Source: CAZQEZ01 sp964592475 (GTDB lineage: Bacteria > Bacteroidota > Bacteroidia > Cytophagales > Cyclobacteriaceae). Taken from it: a stretch of DNA of 22,785 nt. Position 1 is the first letter of the stretch. Each line of letters begins with the position of its first letter. The stretch spans positions 1 through 22,785 of the forward strand of contig CAZQEZ010000071.1 in the NCBI GenBank assembly GCA_964592475.1. The letters run 5' to 3'. This document shows positions 1-6,164 of the stretch, piece after piece. Made by a program: the position numbers and the translations under genes. A model generated the notes under the pieces. The model ran no database searches. It was not told where the DNA came from and saw only the letters and a list, made by a program, of their open reading frames with translations.

Positions 1-215
1 ATTTTTGATTTGATACTTTATGAACACTTCCATCTAATTCAATCCCTACTTTAGGCTTCAGAACAGTAAAAGTCTAAAATATATGAAATTGAAATATTTT
101 AATATTGTTTCAAGTCTTCTTATATTTACCAATAAGGAAATTCCACAATAAATCATATTGAGCCGAATTTTCATTCTTTAATTATATTGCTAAACTGCAT
201 AATGCTGCTTCAGCA
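1..215 (-). pseudogene. Decayed DUF559 (endonuclease-like) gene remnant, runs off left edge
   Basis: Three short peptides on the minus strand line up, in order, with the DUF559 domain, a small PD-(D/E)XK-like family related to Vsr endonucleases. Positions 181-110 read LKNENSAQYDLLWNFLIGKY, matching the N-terminal 'T.AE..LW..LR' helix. From 83 downwards comes YILDFYCSE, and in another frame, from about 67 to 1, KPKVGIELDGSVHK. These are the family's 'YI.DFYC' and 'IE.DG..H' strands. Reaching them takes at least two frame changes: the first frame stops at TGA 111-109 and the second at TAA just after 'CSEA'. A further TAA lies directly before LKNEN. The gene therefore looks dead unless the assembly has several indels. 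The family match is from memory; decay is inferred from the frames. The 3' end lies outside the window. Confidence 0.6.
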
Positions 216-615
216 ATCAACTCAATTTTGAAAATCTAGTTGGATAACAATTGAAGGACAATAGCCTGCATTTTAGTGGGAAGTAGCCTCTAATAAACTG
301 AGATAATTAGTAAAATGTGACAAAGCTATTCCAAAACAGTTGTTAGAAAATGCTAAAAAGCCATTTTTCTGGCGATTTAAAAATCCAGATCGTGAACATT
401 CTTACATGATAACTTAACCAATTAATTAAATCATTTTGTCTTAATTCATCCTAACGTGCAATTAAGACAATAGTAAAGCATTTGATTATCATCGAGTTTA
501 ATTATTTGCAACAAAAAAATTACAATCGTAACAAAGCAAAATGATACCGGTTGATTATTTACTCTTTTGGTTCTATCTTTATTATTTAAATACTAATTAA
601 TTAATTATCAGAACG
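216..615. other. Gene-poor stretch with one inverted repeat and a short open stretch
   Basis: No intact gene is visible here. The plus strand is open from 307 to the TAA at 415-417, about 36 codons without an ATG, ending in FWRFKNPDREHSYMIT. Its composition is protein-like but I do not recognise it, so it could be another relic. The perfect inverted repeat at 436-470 is listed separately. The remainder is AT-rich with stops in all frames. Confidence 0.4.
436..470. repeat. Perfect 11-bp inverted repeat (stem-loop)
   Basis: TTGTCTTAATT at 436-446 is exactly reverse-complementary to AATTAAGACAA at 460-470, with a 13-base loop. Neither side is followed by a T-run, so it does not look like an intrinsic terminator. 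It lies about 145 bases upstream of the mini-ORF at 616 and about 220 bases from the DUF559 relic. It could be a protein-binding site, an RNA hairpin or an old mobile-element end; the sequence does not decide. Confidence 0.55.
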
Positions 616-765
616 ATGGAGTTTTTAATCATTTTATTTTTCGTGTTGCTTCTCAGCAACTTTGGGTTTCAAGCTTGGATGAAAAAAACTAGTGGCAAAA
701 CCATTTTAAGGAAAAAAGGTAAATTTGTGATTTCAGGAGAAAATGAATCATTGTTATTAAATTAA
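616..765 (+). CDS. Small single-pass membrane protein, 49 aa, unknown function
   Basis: The frame starts at ATG 616 and ends at TAA 763-765. The product begins MEFLIILFFVLLLSNFGFQ, a strong hydrophobic segment at residues 2-20, followed by a lysine/arginine-rich stretch (residues 23-36) and a short C-terminus. That order predicts one membrane helix with a basic cytoplasmic side. Its last three bases overlap the stop of the convergent DUF2461 gene (762-764), so the two ends interlock in a tail-to-tail arrangement. No Shine-Dalgarno is visible, which is usual in this phylum. I do not recognise a family. It is short enough to be chance, but the hydrophobic-then-basic pattern and the fit against the neighbour make it more likely real than not. 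Confidence 0.45.
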   Translation: MEFLIILFFVLLLSNFGFQAWMKKTSGKTILRKKGKFVISGENESLLLN

Positions 766-1415
766 GAAATAGCAACGTCCAGATAATCATTCATTGGTTT
801 CAAGATTTTGAATCCTTTGATGACTTCATTTTTAAAATTATCTGACATAACATCCTGATCCCTGAATTTATGGTAAACAATGTAGCTCTTCAACTTTAAA
901 AATTCAATGTTGGGATGATCCGTACTATATCCCTTGGGTGCCGTTTTTAATTGCTCTCCTTGAAGTTCTCCATAAAAATCTTTAAAATCAGTTCCGGAAA
1001 TAATTTCTTTCAATTCGCCTGGGTTATAATCTACTTCTTGTCTTATCTTTTTCAAAATGTCTCCAGGAGGAGCATAGATGCCACCGGCAATCATCGATTC
1101 ATCCTCGGGTTGCAAGTGTACATAATAACCCGGTTTAAAAGTTTTTTTTCCTTCCTCACTTATAAAAGCAGCCAAATTTGTTTTGTAAGGCGATTTGTTC
1201 TTACTAAAGCGAATATCGCGATTGACCCGGAAAATACAGTTTTTGGGAGTAATGCCAACAATGCTTTCATCAAATTGCTGAATTTCCATGATTATCAGGT
1301 TAATAAAGTCTTCGAATTGAGCCTTTACTTGATGATATTGATCACGATGAGCATCCATCCATTCTTTATGGTTGTTGTGTTTAAGCTCTTTTAAAAATTC
1401 GAGTATTTCTTTCAT
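762..1415 (-). CDS. DUF2461 (TIGR02453) family protein
   Basis: This 217-residue protein belongs to the DUF2461/TIGR02453 family, whose biochemical role I do not know. The family hallmark FRVNRDIRFSKNKSPYKTN sits at residues 62-80, and GYYVHLQPEDESMIAGGIYA at 96-115. The N-terminus carries the usual short helical 'FL..L..NN.KEWM' opening, and the length is normal for the family. No signal peptide or membrane segment is seen, so it should be cytoplasmic. The ATG at 1415 lies only 2 bases after the murF stop, so the two genes are almost certainly co-transcribed. The link to murF may be only positional. Its 3' end overlaps the mini-ORF coming from the other side. Confidence 0.85.
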   Translation of the reverse strand: MKEILEFLKELKHNNHKEWMDAHRDQYHQVKAQFEDFINLIIMEIQQFDESIVGITPKNCIFRVNRDIRFSKNKSPYKTNLAAFISEEGKKTFKPGYYVHLQPEDESMIAGGIYAPPGDILKKIRQEVDYNPGELKEIISGTDFKDFYGELQGEQLKTAPKGYSTDHPNIEFLKLKSYIVYHKFRDQDVMSDNFKNEVIKGFKILKPMNDYLDVAIS

Positions 1416-1417
1416 AA

Positions 1418-2698
1418 TTACAAAAACTCTACAATGCCTTCCAATGCCATGGCTCTACTGCCTTTTATTAATATATAAGTATCGTGAAACTGATTAGTTT
1501 TTAGGTAGCTGATTAAATCATTTTTATTGTCAAAATGAATACCTGCCGGATTAGTTGCTTTAGCTGCCTTCATTTTATTGCCATAAAAAACAATTGCTTG
1601 CAGAGACATGCCGGCAGTAATTTCGCCAATAATTTTATGCTCTTCTGCCTCGTTACTGCCAAGTTCGTACATGTCGCCCAATATAGCTACTTTTTTAGCA
1701 GCCTTTATTTGGCCGAAATTGTCAAGAGCTGCTTGCATAGAAGTAGGATTGGCGTTGTAAGCGTCCATTAATATAGTTTTGCTTCCTTTTTTAAATACCT
1801 GACTGCGGTTATTAGAGGGAACATAATTGCGAATAGCTTCGTTGGCCGCTGCTGCGTCCACGTCAAAATATTTTCCAATACAAAGCGCGGCTGCAATATT
1901 TTCAAAATTATACCTTCCCATCAAATTGCTCAGCACTTCTTCTCCGTTTTCAGAAAGGTATTTTACGTAAGGATTTGCCTCCAGCAGCTTACACTCAAAA
2001 AAATCACCAGCTTGAGGATAAAATACCGGTTGTTTGATGCGCTTGCTCATATTGGCTAGAATTTCATTGGCAGAATTAACAAAAATTTTACCTTCATTTT
2101 GGATAAGGTACTGATAAAGTTCGCTTTTGCCTCTAATCACTCCTTCAAAGCTACCGAAGCCTTCAATATGGGCTTTGCCAATATTGGTTATCAATCCATG
2201 GGTTGGTTCGGCAATTGCCACCAGCTCGGCTATATCTCCTACTTTATTAGCCCCCATTTCTATAATCGCCATCTGTACCCGGTTATCAATGGAAAGAATG
2301 GAAACCGGAACGCCAATGTGATTGTTGAGGTTGCCTTTGGTGGCAAATGTATTGTATTTGTTACTCAAAACCATGTGTAATAATTCTTTACTGGTGGTTT
2401 TTCCATTGGAGCCTGTGATGCCGATAAAGGGAATATTTAGTTGCCGGCGGTGGTGTAAGGCCAGCTGCTGTAAGGTTTGCAGTACGTCGGGTACCAGCAG
2501 GTAATTGTCATTGAGCTTGTATTTTTCATCGTCGATTACTGCATATTTAGCTCCTTGTTCCAATGCTTTTGAACCAAATTGGTTGGCATTGAAATTTGGA
2601 CCTTTTAAAGCAAAGAACATGCAGTTCTTACCCAGTTGCCGGGTATCGGTGCTCACACCATTGCAAGTAAGATAGTGCTGGTATATTTGATCTATCAT
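1418..2698 (-). CDS. murF: UDP-N-acetylmuramoyl-tripeptide--D-alanyl-D-alanine ligase
   Basis: MurF adds D-Ala-D-Ala to the UDP-MurNAc-tripeptide, with ATP hydrolysis, in the last cytoplasmic step of peptidoglycan precursor synthesis. The 426-residue protein has the three Mur-ligase parts in order. The N-terminal UDP-substrate domain carries STDTR at residues 16-20. The central ATPase has the P-loop GITGSNGKTT at 93-102, GNLNNHIGVP at 122-131, TNIGKAHIEGF at 171-181 and RGKSELY around 189-195, whose K191 is the expected carbamylated lysine. The C-terminal domain carries DAYNANPTSM at 312-321 and ILGDMYELG at 339-347. DAYNANP separates MurF from the other Mur ligases. Length is at the short end of normal for this phylum. 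It stands alone rather than in a division/cell-wall cluster and is followed by a DUF2461 gene. A promoter-like box lies 38 bases upstream. Confidence 0.96.
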   Translation of the reverse strand: MIDQIYQHYLTCNGVSTDTRQLGKNCMFFALKGPNFNANQFGSKALEQGAKYAVIDDEKYKLNDNYLLVPDVLQTLQQLALHHRRQLNIPFIGITGSNGKTTSKELLHMVLSNKYNTFATKGNLNNHIGVPVSILSIDNRVQMAIIEMGANKVGDIAELVAIAEPTHGLITNIGKAHIEGFGSFEGVIRGKSELYQYLIQNEGKIFVNSANEILANMSKRIKQPVFYPQAGDFFECKLLEANPYVKYLSENGEEVLSNLMGRYNFENIAAALCIGKYFDVDAAAANEAIRNYVPSNNRSQVFKKGSKTILMDAYNANPTSMQAALDNFGQIKAAKKVAILGDMYELGSNEAEEHKIIGEITAGMSLQAIVFYGNKMKAAKATNPAGIHFDNKNDLISYLKTNQFHDTYILIKGSRAMALEGIVEFL

Positions 2699-2735
2699 GT
2701 TTATTCAGATTCAGCAGTTAATATTAGCTTGAGGG

Positions 2736-2761
2736 CAAATATAAGGTAAGAGCAGGAACAA
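2736..2761 (-). promoter_or_regulatory. Putative Bacteroidota-type promoter of murF
   Basis: On the minus strand TATATTTG (2743-2736) matches the -7 consensus TAnnTTTG of the phylum exactly. A TTG at 2761-2759 stands 15 bases before it, somewhat closer than the usual -33 spacing of about 19. The murF start is 38 bases downstream. This is a motif match only. Confidence 0.4.
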
Positions 2762-2879
2762 AAAATCTATTGCAACTAGTTTTCATAGACAAAAATAATT
2801 TTTTAGTATGATTTCATTTTGAAAAATAACTAAATGAATTAAATAAAAAATCATTCATTTGAAATAGTGGGTATGGGTA

Positions 2880-3065
2880 AGGAAGAAATGTGATTAAAGA
2901 ACAATCCATAAAATTTCTATTAATGGACCTCAACCTGCCCGATATAGATGGCCGCGAAATAATTAAAGAGGCAAGGCAAAACTAAAGAATGCACCATCAC
3001 CTATTACGCTCTTTACCCAAATACCGCCGCTTTGCCGTTTGATATTTTCGTGTTAAATAAAAAGA
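2880..3065 (+). pseudogene. Decayed response-regulator receiver domain
   Basis: This is the only recognisable content of the 540-base space between murF and pdhA. On the plus strand, 2890-2985 reads VIKEQSIKFLLMDLNLPDID, then GREIIKEARQN and a TAA. This is the middle of a receiver domain, with the phospho-acceptor Asp in the third strand (MDLNLPDIDG). The following receiver segment continues in another frame from about 2978 to 3067: KTKECTITYYALYP and then FDIFVLNKKT, resembling the 'PI.ALTA' and '...KP' strands but degraded. Upstream there is no first strand with the usual acidic pair, so the N-terminus is lost. One frameshift plus truncation indicates a dead fragment. The rest of 2699-3238 shows nothing I can name. 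Confidence 0.6.
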
Positions 3066-3238
3066 CCTAACCCTAGCCAGGAGCATCGGAAAAATTAGAT
3101 TGGAATTAAAAGCGTTTTACCGCCAACATCTACGAGCATACTTTATGGCATTGAGAAAGCGAAGCAACAAAGGAAAAAGTCCTACTATTTTCAATAACAG
3201 AACTTTTGTCAATTAATTAATATATATTCTATATTTTT

Positions 3239-4279
3239 TTAGTCAGTAGTAAAAGGATAATCTTCCTGAGCATACACATCTTTGTAAGCTTCTTCAACAG
3301 GAGGATATGCCGACTCTTCAGCAAATTTTACAGCGTCTTCTACTTGCTGTTTTATGCCGGCTTCTATTTCTTTCAAATCATCTTCACTTGCCATTTTCTT
3401 ATCCAATAATTTTTTACGTACCTGCTCTATAGGATCTCTCAATTTATATTGCTGCAATTCTTCTTTGGTTCGATATTTTGCCGGATCGGACATCGAGTGA
3501 CCTTTATACCGATAAGTTCTTAATTCAAGCAAAGTTGGCCCTTCACCCTTCCTGGCTCTTTCGGCAGCTTCAGCAATGGCTTCATGTACCTCCCATACAC
3601 TCATGGCATCAACTGATTTGGCAGGCATGTTGTAAGCAGCAGCTAATTGATACAAGTCTGTCACATTTGAACTTCGCTCTACCGAGGTACCCATGGCATA
3701 ACCATTATTTTCTATGGCATAGATCACGGGAATTTTATAGAACATGGCCATGTTCAAAGATTCATGGAATGCACCTTGACGAACAGCGCCGTCTCCCATG
3801 TAAGTGATGCATAGATTTTTGGTTTTATTGTACTTTTCTGCAAAAGCAATTCCGGTGCCCAGGGGAATATTACCACCAACAATACCATGGCCTCCAAAAA
3901 AATTTTTATCCTTATCGAACATGTGCATGGAACCGCCCTTACCTTTGGAAATTCCAGTTTGCTTACCAAAAAGCTCAGCCATGATCGCTTTAGGTTCCGA
4001 ACCCAATGCAATAGGATGGGCATGATCTCGATAGGCAGTGATATATTTATCATCTTTATCCAGCGCTGTTACAGCACCGGCAACACAAGCTTCCTGTCCT
4101 ATATAAAGATGGCAGAAGCCTTTTATCTTTTGGCGGCCATATAATTGACCCGCCTTTTCTTCAAAACGCCGCATCAAAAGCATTTTTTCAAACCAAAACA
4201 TATACGTTTCTTTCGAATATTCTTTCTCGGCTTTAGCTTTACTTTTCGAAGTTTTGGTTTTTTCTTTCGTTGTTGCCAT
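3239..4279 (-). CDS. pdhA: Pyruvate dehydrogenase E1 component, alpha subunit
   Basis: E1 alpha pairs with E1 beta to decarboxylate pyruvate with thiamine diphosphate and pass the acetyl group to the E2 lipoyl arm, feeding acetyl-CoA to the TCA cycle. The 346-residue protein has the ThDP/Mg signature from GDGAVRQGAFHES (162-174) to the NN pair at 191-192. The conserved phosphorylation-loop region YRYKGHSMSDPAKYR is at 256-270, and the substrate-site region GKGGSMHMF at 113-121. Residues 1-20 are a lysine-rich low-complexity extension before the first helix (YSKETYMFWFEKMLLMRRFE). No E1 beta, E2 or E3 gene is adjacent, so the complex is encoded at dispersed loci, at least for this subunit. A branched-chain 2-oxoacid dehydrogenase alpha subunit is the main alternative, but the sequence reads as PdhA. 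It diverges from recF across 121 bases. Confidence 0.93.
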   Translation of the reverse strand: MATTKEKTKTSKSKAKAEKEYSKETYMFWFEKMLLMRRFEEKAGQLYGRQKIKGFCHLYIGQEACVAGAVTALDKDDKYITAYRDHAHPIALGSEPKAIMAELFGKQTGISKGKGGSMHMFDKDKNFFGGHGIVGGNIPLGTGIAFAEKYNKTKNLCITYMGDGAVRQGAFHESLNMAMFYKIPVIYAIENNGYAMGTSVERSSNVTDLYQLAAAYNMPAKSVDAMSVWEVHEAIAEAAERARKGEGPTLLELRTYRYKGHSMSDPAKYRTKEELQQYKLRDPIEQVRKKLLDKKMASEDDLKEIEAGIKQQVEDAVKFAEESAYPPVEEAYKDVYAQEDYPFTTD

Positions 4280-4338
4280 ATTTTACTTAATTTCTATGAA
4301 GTCTTTAGCAAATTTGTTAAGTTATCAGATAATAGCTT

Positions 4339-4364
4339 CAACACTATTTGATTCTTTAGTGTTG
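4339..4364. promoter_or_regulatory. 8-bp inverted repeat in the pdhA/recF divergent spacer
   Basis: CAACACTA (4339-4346) and TAGTGTTG (4357-4364) are perfect inverted arms around a 10-base centre. They sit 60 bases upstream of pdhA and 37 bases upstream of recF, where an operator could affect either promoter. On the minus strand a box TAATTTCG just beyond the repeat is one base off TAnnTTTG. It could also be a hairpin in the recF leader. The arms are visible; function is inferred. Confidence 0.4.
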
Positions 4365-4400
4365 CGAAATTAGTTAAAAAAGATACAATTTAATAATATA

Positions 4401-5489
4401 ATGCACCTGCAACAAATAAAATTATCGAATTATAAAAACTATGACTCGCTGGAAACGCAATTTTCTGAGGAAATTAATTGTATAGTAGGTGCCAATGGAA
4501 CGGGCAAAACCAATTTGTTAGATGCAATATATTATTTGAGTATGAGCAAAAGTGCCTTTACCACCATTGAAACTCATAATATAAGGCATGAACAAGACTT
4601 CTTTTTCATAGCTGGTGAATTTCATTTAGACAATAAGAAATATAAACTGATGGCCAACTTGCAAAAAGGTAATAAAAAAAACCTAAAAGTGAATAATAAA
4701 GCGTATGATAAAATGAGCGAACATATTGGCAGATTTCCAGTGGTTATGATTGCCCCCGACGACCAGGAACTTGTAAAAGAAGGTAGTGAAACCAGACGCA
4801 AATTTTTTGATGGCCTGCTTTCGCAAATAGACGGAAGATACCTGCAAAACCTGATTGCTTACTATAAAATGTTAAAGAATAGGAATACTCTGCTAAAGCA
4901 ATTTGCGGAAAAAGAATATTTTGATAAAGATTTACTGGAGCCCTTCAGCCTGGGTATTCTACACTACGGACAGTTAATTTATGAGCGACGAAAAACTTTT
5001 TGCCAAGAATACCTACCTCTTTTCATTAATCACTACAGTCAACTGACCAGTGGTAAAGAAGAGGTGAGCATTAATTACATTTCCGAATTACAAACCGAAG
5101 ATTTTGAACTGGAATTCAGAACCAACCTATCCCGCGACCGTATATTGCAGCGTACCAGCATGGGTGTGCACCGCGACGATTTTTTATTTGAAATAGGTGG
5201 ATTCCCTCTAAAAAAGTATGGCTCGCAAGGGCAACAAAAATCTTTTGTGGTGGCATTGAAGCTGGCCATGTTTGAGATTATTCAGCAAATAAAGGAGTTT
5301 AAGCCCTTGCTGCTACTAGATGATATTTTTGATAAACTGGACGATCAACGCATTAACCGGCTGATGGAAATGGTGGCTGGCAATTCATTTGGCCAAATTT
5401 TCATTACCGATGCTCGTGAAGAGCGAACTCAGAAAATACTGGAGCAAAACAAGCTGGCTGCCAAAATTTTTAATGTACAAAAAGATTGA
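4401..5489 (+). CDS. recF: DNA replication and repair protein RecF
   Basis: RecF is an SMC-like ATPase that helps load RecA at single-strand gaps together with RecO and RecR. The 362-residue protein has Walker A GANGTGKTN at residues 30-38, the ABC-type signature SQGQQKSF at 275-282, and Walker B LLLLDDIFDKLD at 303-314, with GVHRDD (255-260) before the signature. All are canonical and the length is normal. The start gives the typical opening MHLQQIKLSNYKNY. In many bacteria recF follows dnaA-dnaN; here it stands with only a DUF721 gene, 35 bases downstream, an arrangement I know from Bacteroidota. It diverges from pdhA. Confidence 0.96.
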   Translation: MHLQQIKLSNYKNYDSLETQFSEEINCIVGANGTGKTNLLDAIYYLSMSKSAFTTIETHNIRHEQDFFFIAGEFHLDNKKYKLMANLQKGNKKNLKVNNKAYDKMSEHIGRFPVVMIAPDDQELVKEGSETRRKFFDGLLSQIDGRYLQNLIAYYKMLKNRNTLLKQFAEKEYFDKDLLEPFSLGILHYGQLIYERRKTFCQEYLPLFINHYSQLTSGKEEVSINYISELQTEDFELEFRTNLSRDRILQRTSMGVHRDDFLFEIGGFPLKKYGSQGQQKSFVVALKLAMFEIIQQIKEFKPLLLLDDIFDKLDDQRINRLMEMVAGNSFGQIFITDAREERTQKILEQNKLAAKIFNVQKD

Positions 5490-5524
5490 ACAAGAACTAA
5501 TTTTTTATAATTTTTGTAAGAGTA

Positions 5525-5839
5525 ATGCCTTTAAAAGATAAAATATCGCGAAGAGGCTCTAATACCGAGCCACTGAAAGACCTACTGCAGGAGCTTTTCA
5601 AAGAATTCCGCATTGAAAAAAAAGTTGGACATGCTACCATACAAAATCAATGGCACAAAATTGTAGGCAAAGCTGCCGCTAACCGTACCAAACAAATTTC
5701 TTTTAAAAATAAGGTGATGTTCGTGCAGTTCACTTCTGCCTCTCTTAAGCACGAAATGAGTATGAAAAAAAGCCTGCTACTGCAACGCATCAAAGAAGAT
5801 TTTGGTGCGGATCTGGTAGAAGAGATCGTTTTTATGTAA
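5525..5839 (+). CDS. DUF721 (DciA-like) family protein
   Basis: This 104-residue protein matches DUF721. The family includes DciA, the replicative-helicase operator/loader used by bacteria that lack DnaC or DnaI. Visible hallmarks are the N-terminal helical LKDLLQELFKEF (17-28), the conserved QWHKIVG (42-48), then strands leading to FVQFTSASLKHEMSM (67-81) and the terminal LVEEIVFM. The domain makes up nearly the whole protein, as in short Bacteroidota members. It follows recF by 35 bases on the same strand, so co-transcription is likely and fits a job at the replication fork. Helicase loading is inferred from the family; some DUF721 proteins may do something else. Confidence 0.82.
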   Translation: MPLKDKISRRGSNTEPLKDLLQELFKEFRIEKKVGHATIQNQWHKIVGKAAANRTKQISFKNKVMFVQFTSASLKHEMSMKKSLLLQRIKEDFGADLVEEIVFM

Positions 5840-5841
5840 GG

Positions 5842-5864
5842 TGAATGGAAGGAAATACCATTCA
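5842..5864 (+). terminator. Putative terminator after recF-DUF721
   Basis: TGAATGG (5842-5848) pairs with CCATTCA (5858-5864) around a 9-base loop, followed by ATATTTTAAT. It begins 2 bases after the DUF721 stop. The stem is short and the U-run imperfect, so strength is uncertain. Confidence 0.5.
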
Positions 5865-5913
5865 ATATTTTAATGATAATGAATTTCAAAATCTTATTGG
5901 CAGTATTTACTTT

Positions 5914-6105
5914 AAACAATTTATGATAATAAATCATTTCGTAAAAATCCATGCCACCGCGTAATTGTTTGTTGAAGGAACAAGCATTTATGCTGCACTG
6001 CACCCATGTAATTACCGATTTTGTTATATTATCCCTTCATGAGACGGAAATACTTGCTACCAATGGTGCCAAAGCAATTGTTTGTAAAAGTTTCCTTCTT
6101 TTCAT
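5914..6105 (-). pseudogene. Broken sugar phosphate isomerase/epimerase-like gene with twin-arginine-type leader
   Basis: On the minus strand an ATG at 6105 opens MKRRKLLQTIALAPLVAS, a twin-arginine-like, Tat-type signal sequence, then ISVS and a TGA at 6039-6037. The same frame continues and, from about 6000, reads SINACSFNKQLRGGMDFYEM. This resembles the opening strand of exported sugar phosphate isomerase/epimerase-like TIM-barrel proteins of Bacteroidota ('SINAYSFN..L..G.MD..ELI'). After about 5914 the similarity fades and the frame runs into the antisense of DUF721, so the remaining two hundred or more residues are missing. The relic begins 59 bases after the GH26 stop on the same strand, so it was probably once the next gene in a glycan operon. 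The rest of 5840-6164 holds only the terminator-like hairpin. The family match is from memory. Confidence 0.55.
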
Positions 6106-6164
6106 TTTAATATTTCACCTCCTACTCCTAAAGATTGTCTTCCTTGAACAGATTCTTAAATTTT

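Noticed and set aside
1..760. Defence island or mobile element at the left end
   Set aside because: Only one decayed DUF559 fragment is seen, with no transposase, integrase, restriction or toxin gene and no target-site duplication.
951..1394. 147-codon plus-strand frame opposite DUF2461
   Set aside because: It is antisense to a clear family member. Its translation is rich in Phe, Ile and Ser as expected from a shadow frame, with no family motif.
2795..2825. AAATGAA/TTCATTT inverted arms upstream of the receiver relic
   Set aside because: Short AT-only arms far apart; expected by chance at this base composition.
5647..6003. 118-codon minus-strand frame
   Set aside because: Only its first 30 or so codons belong to the isomerase-like relic. 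The rest is antisense to the DUF721 gene and not a real product.
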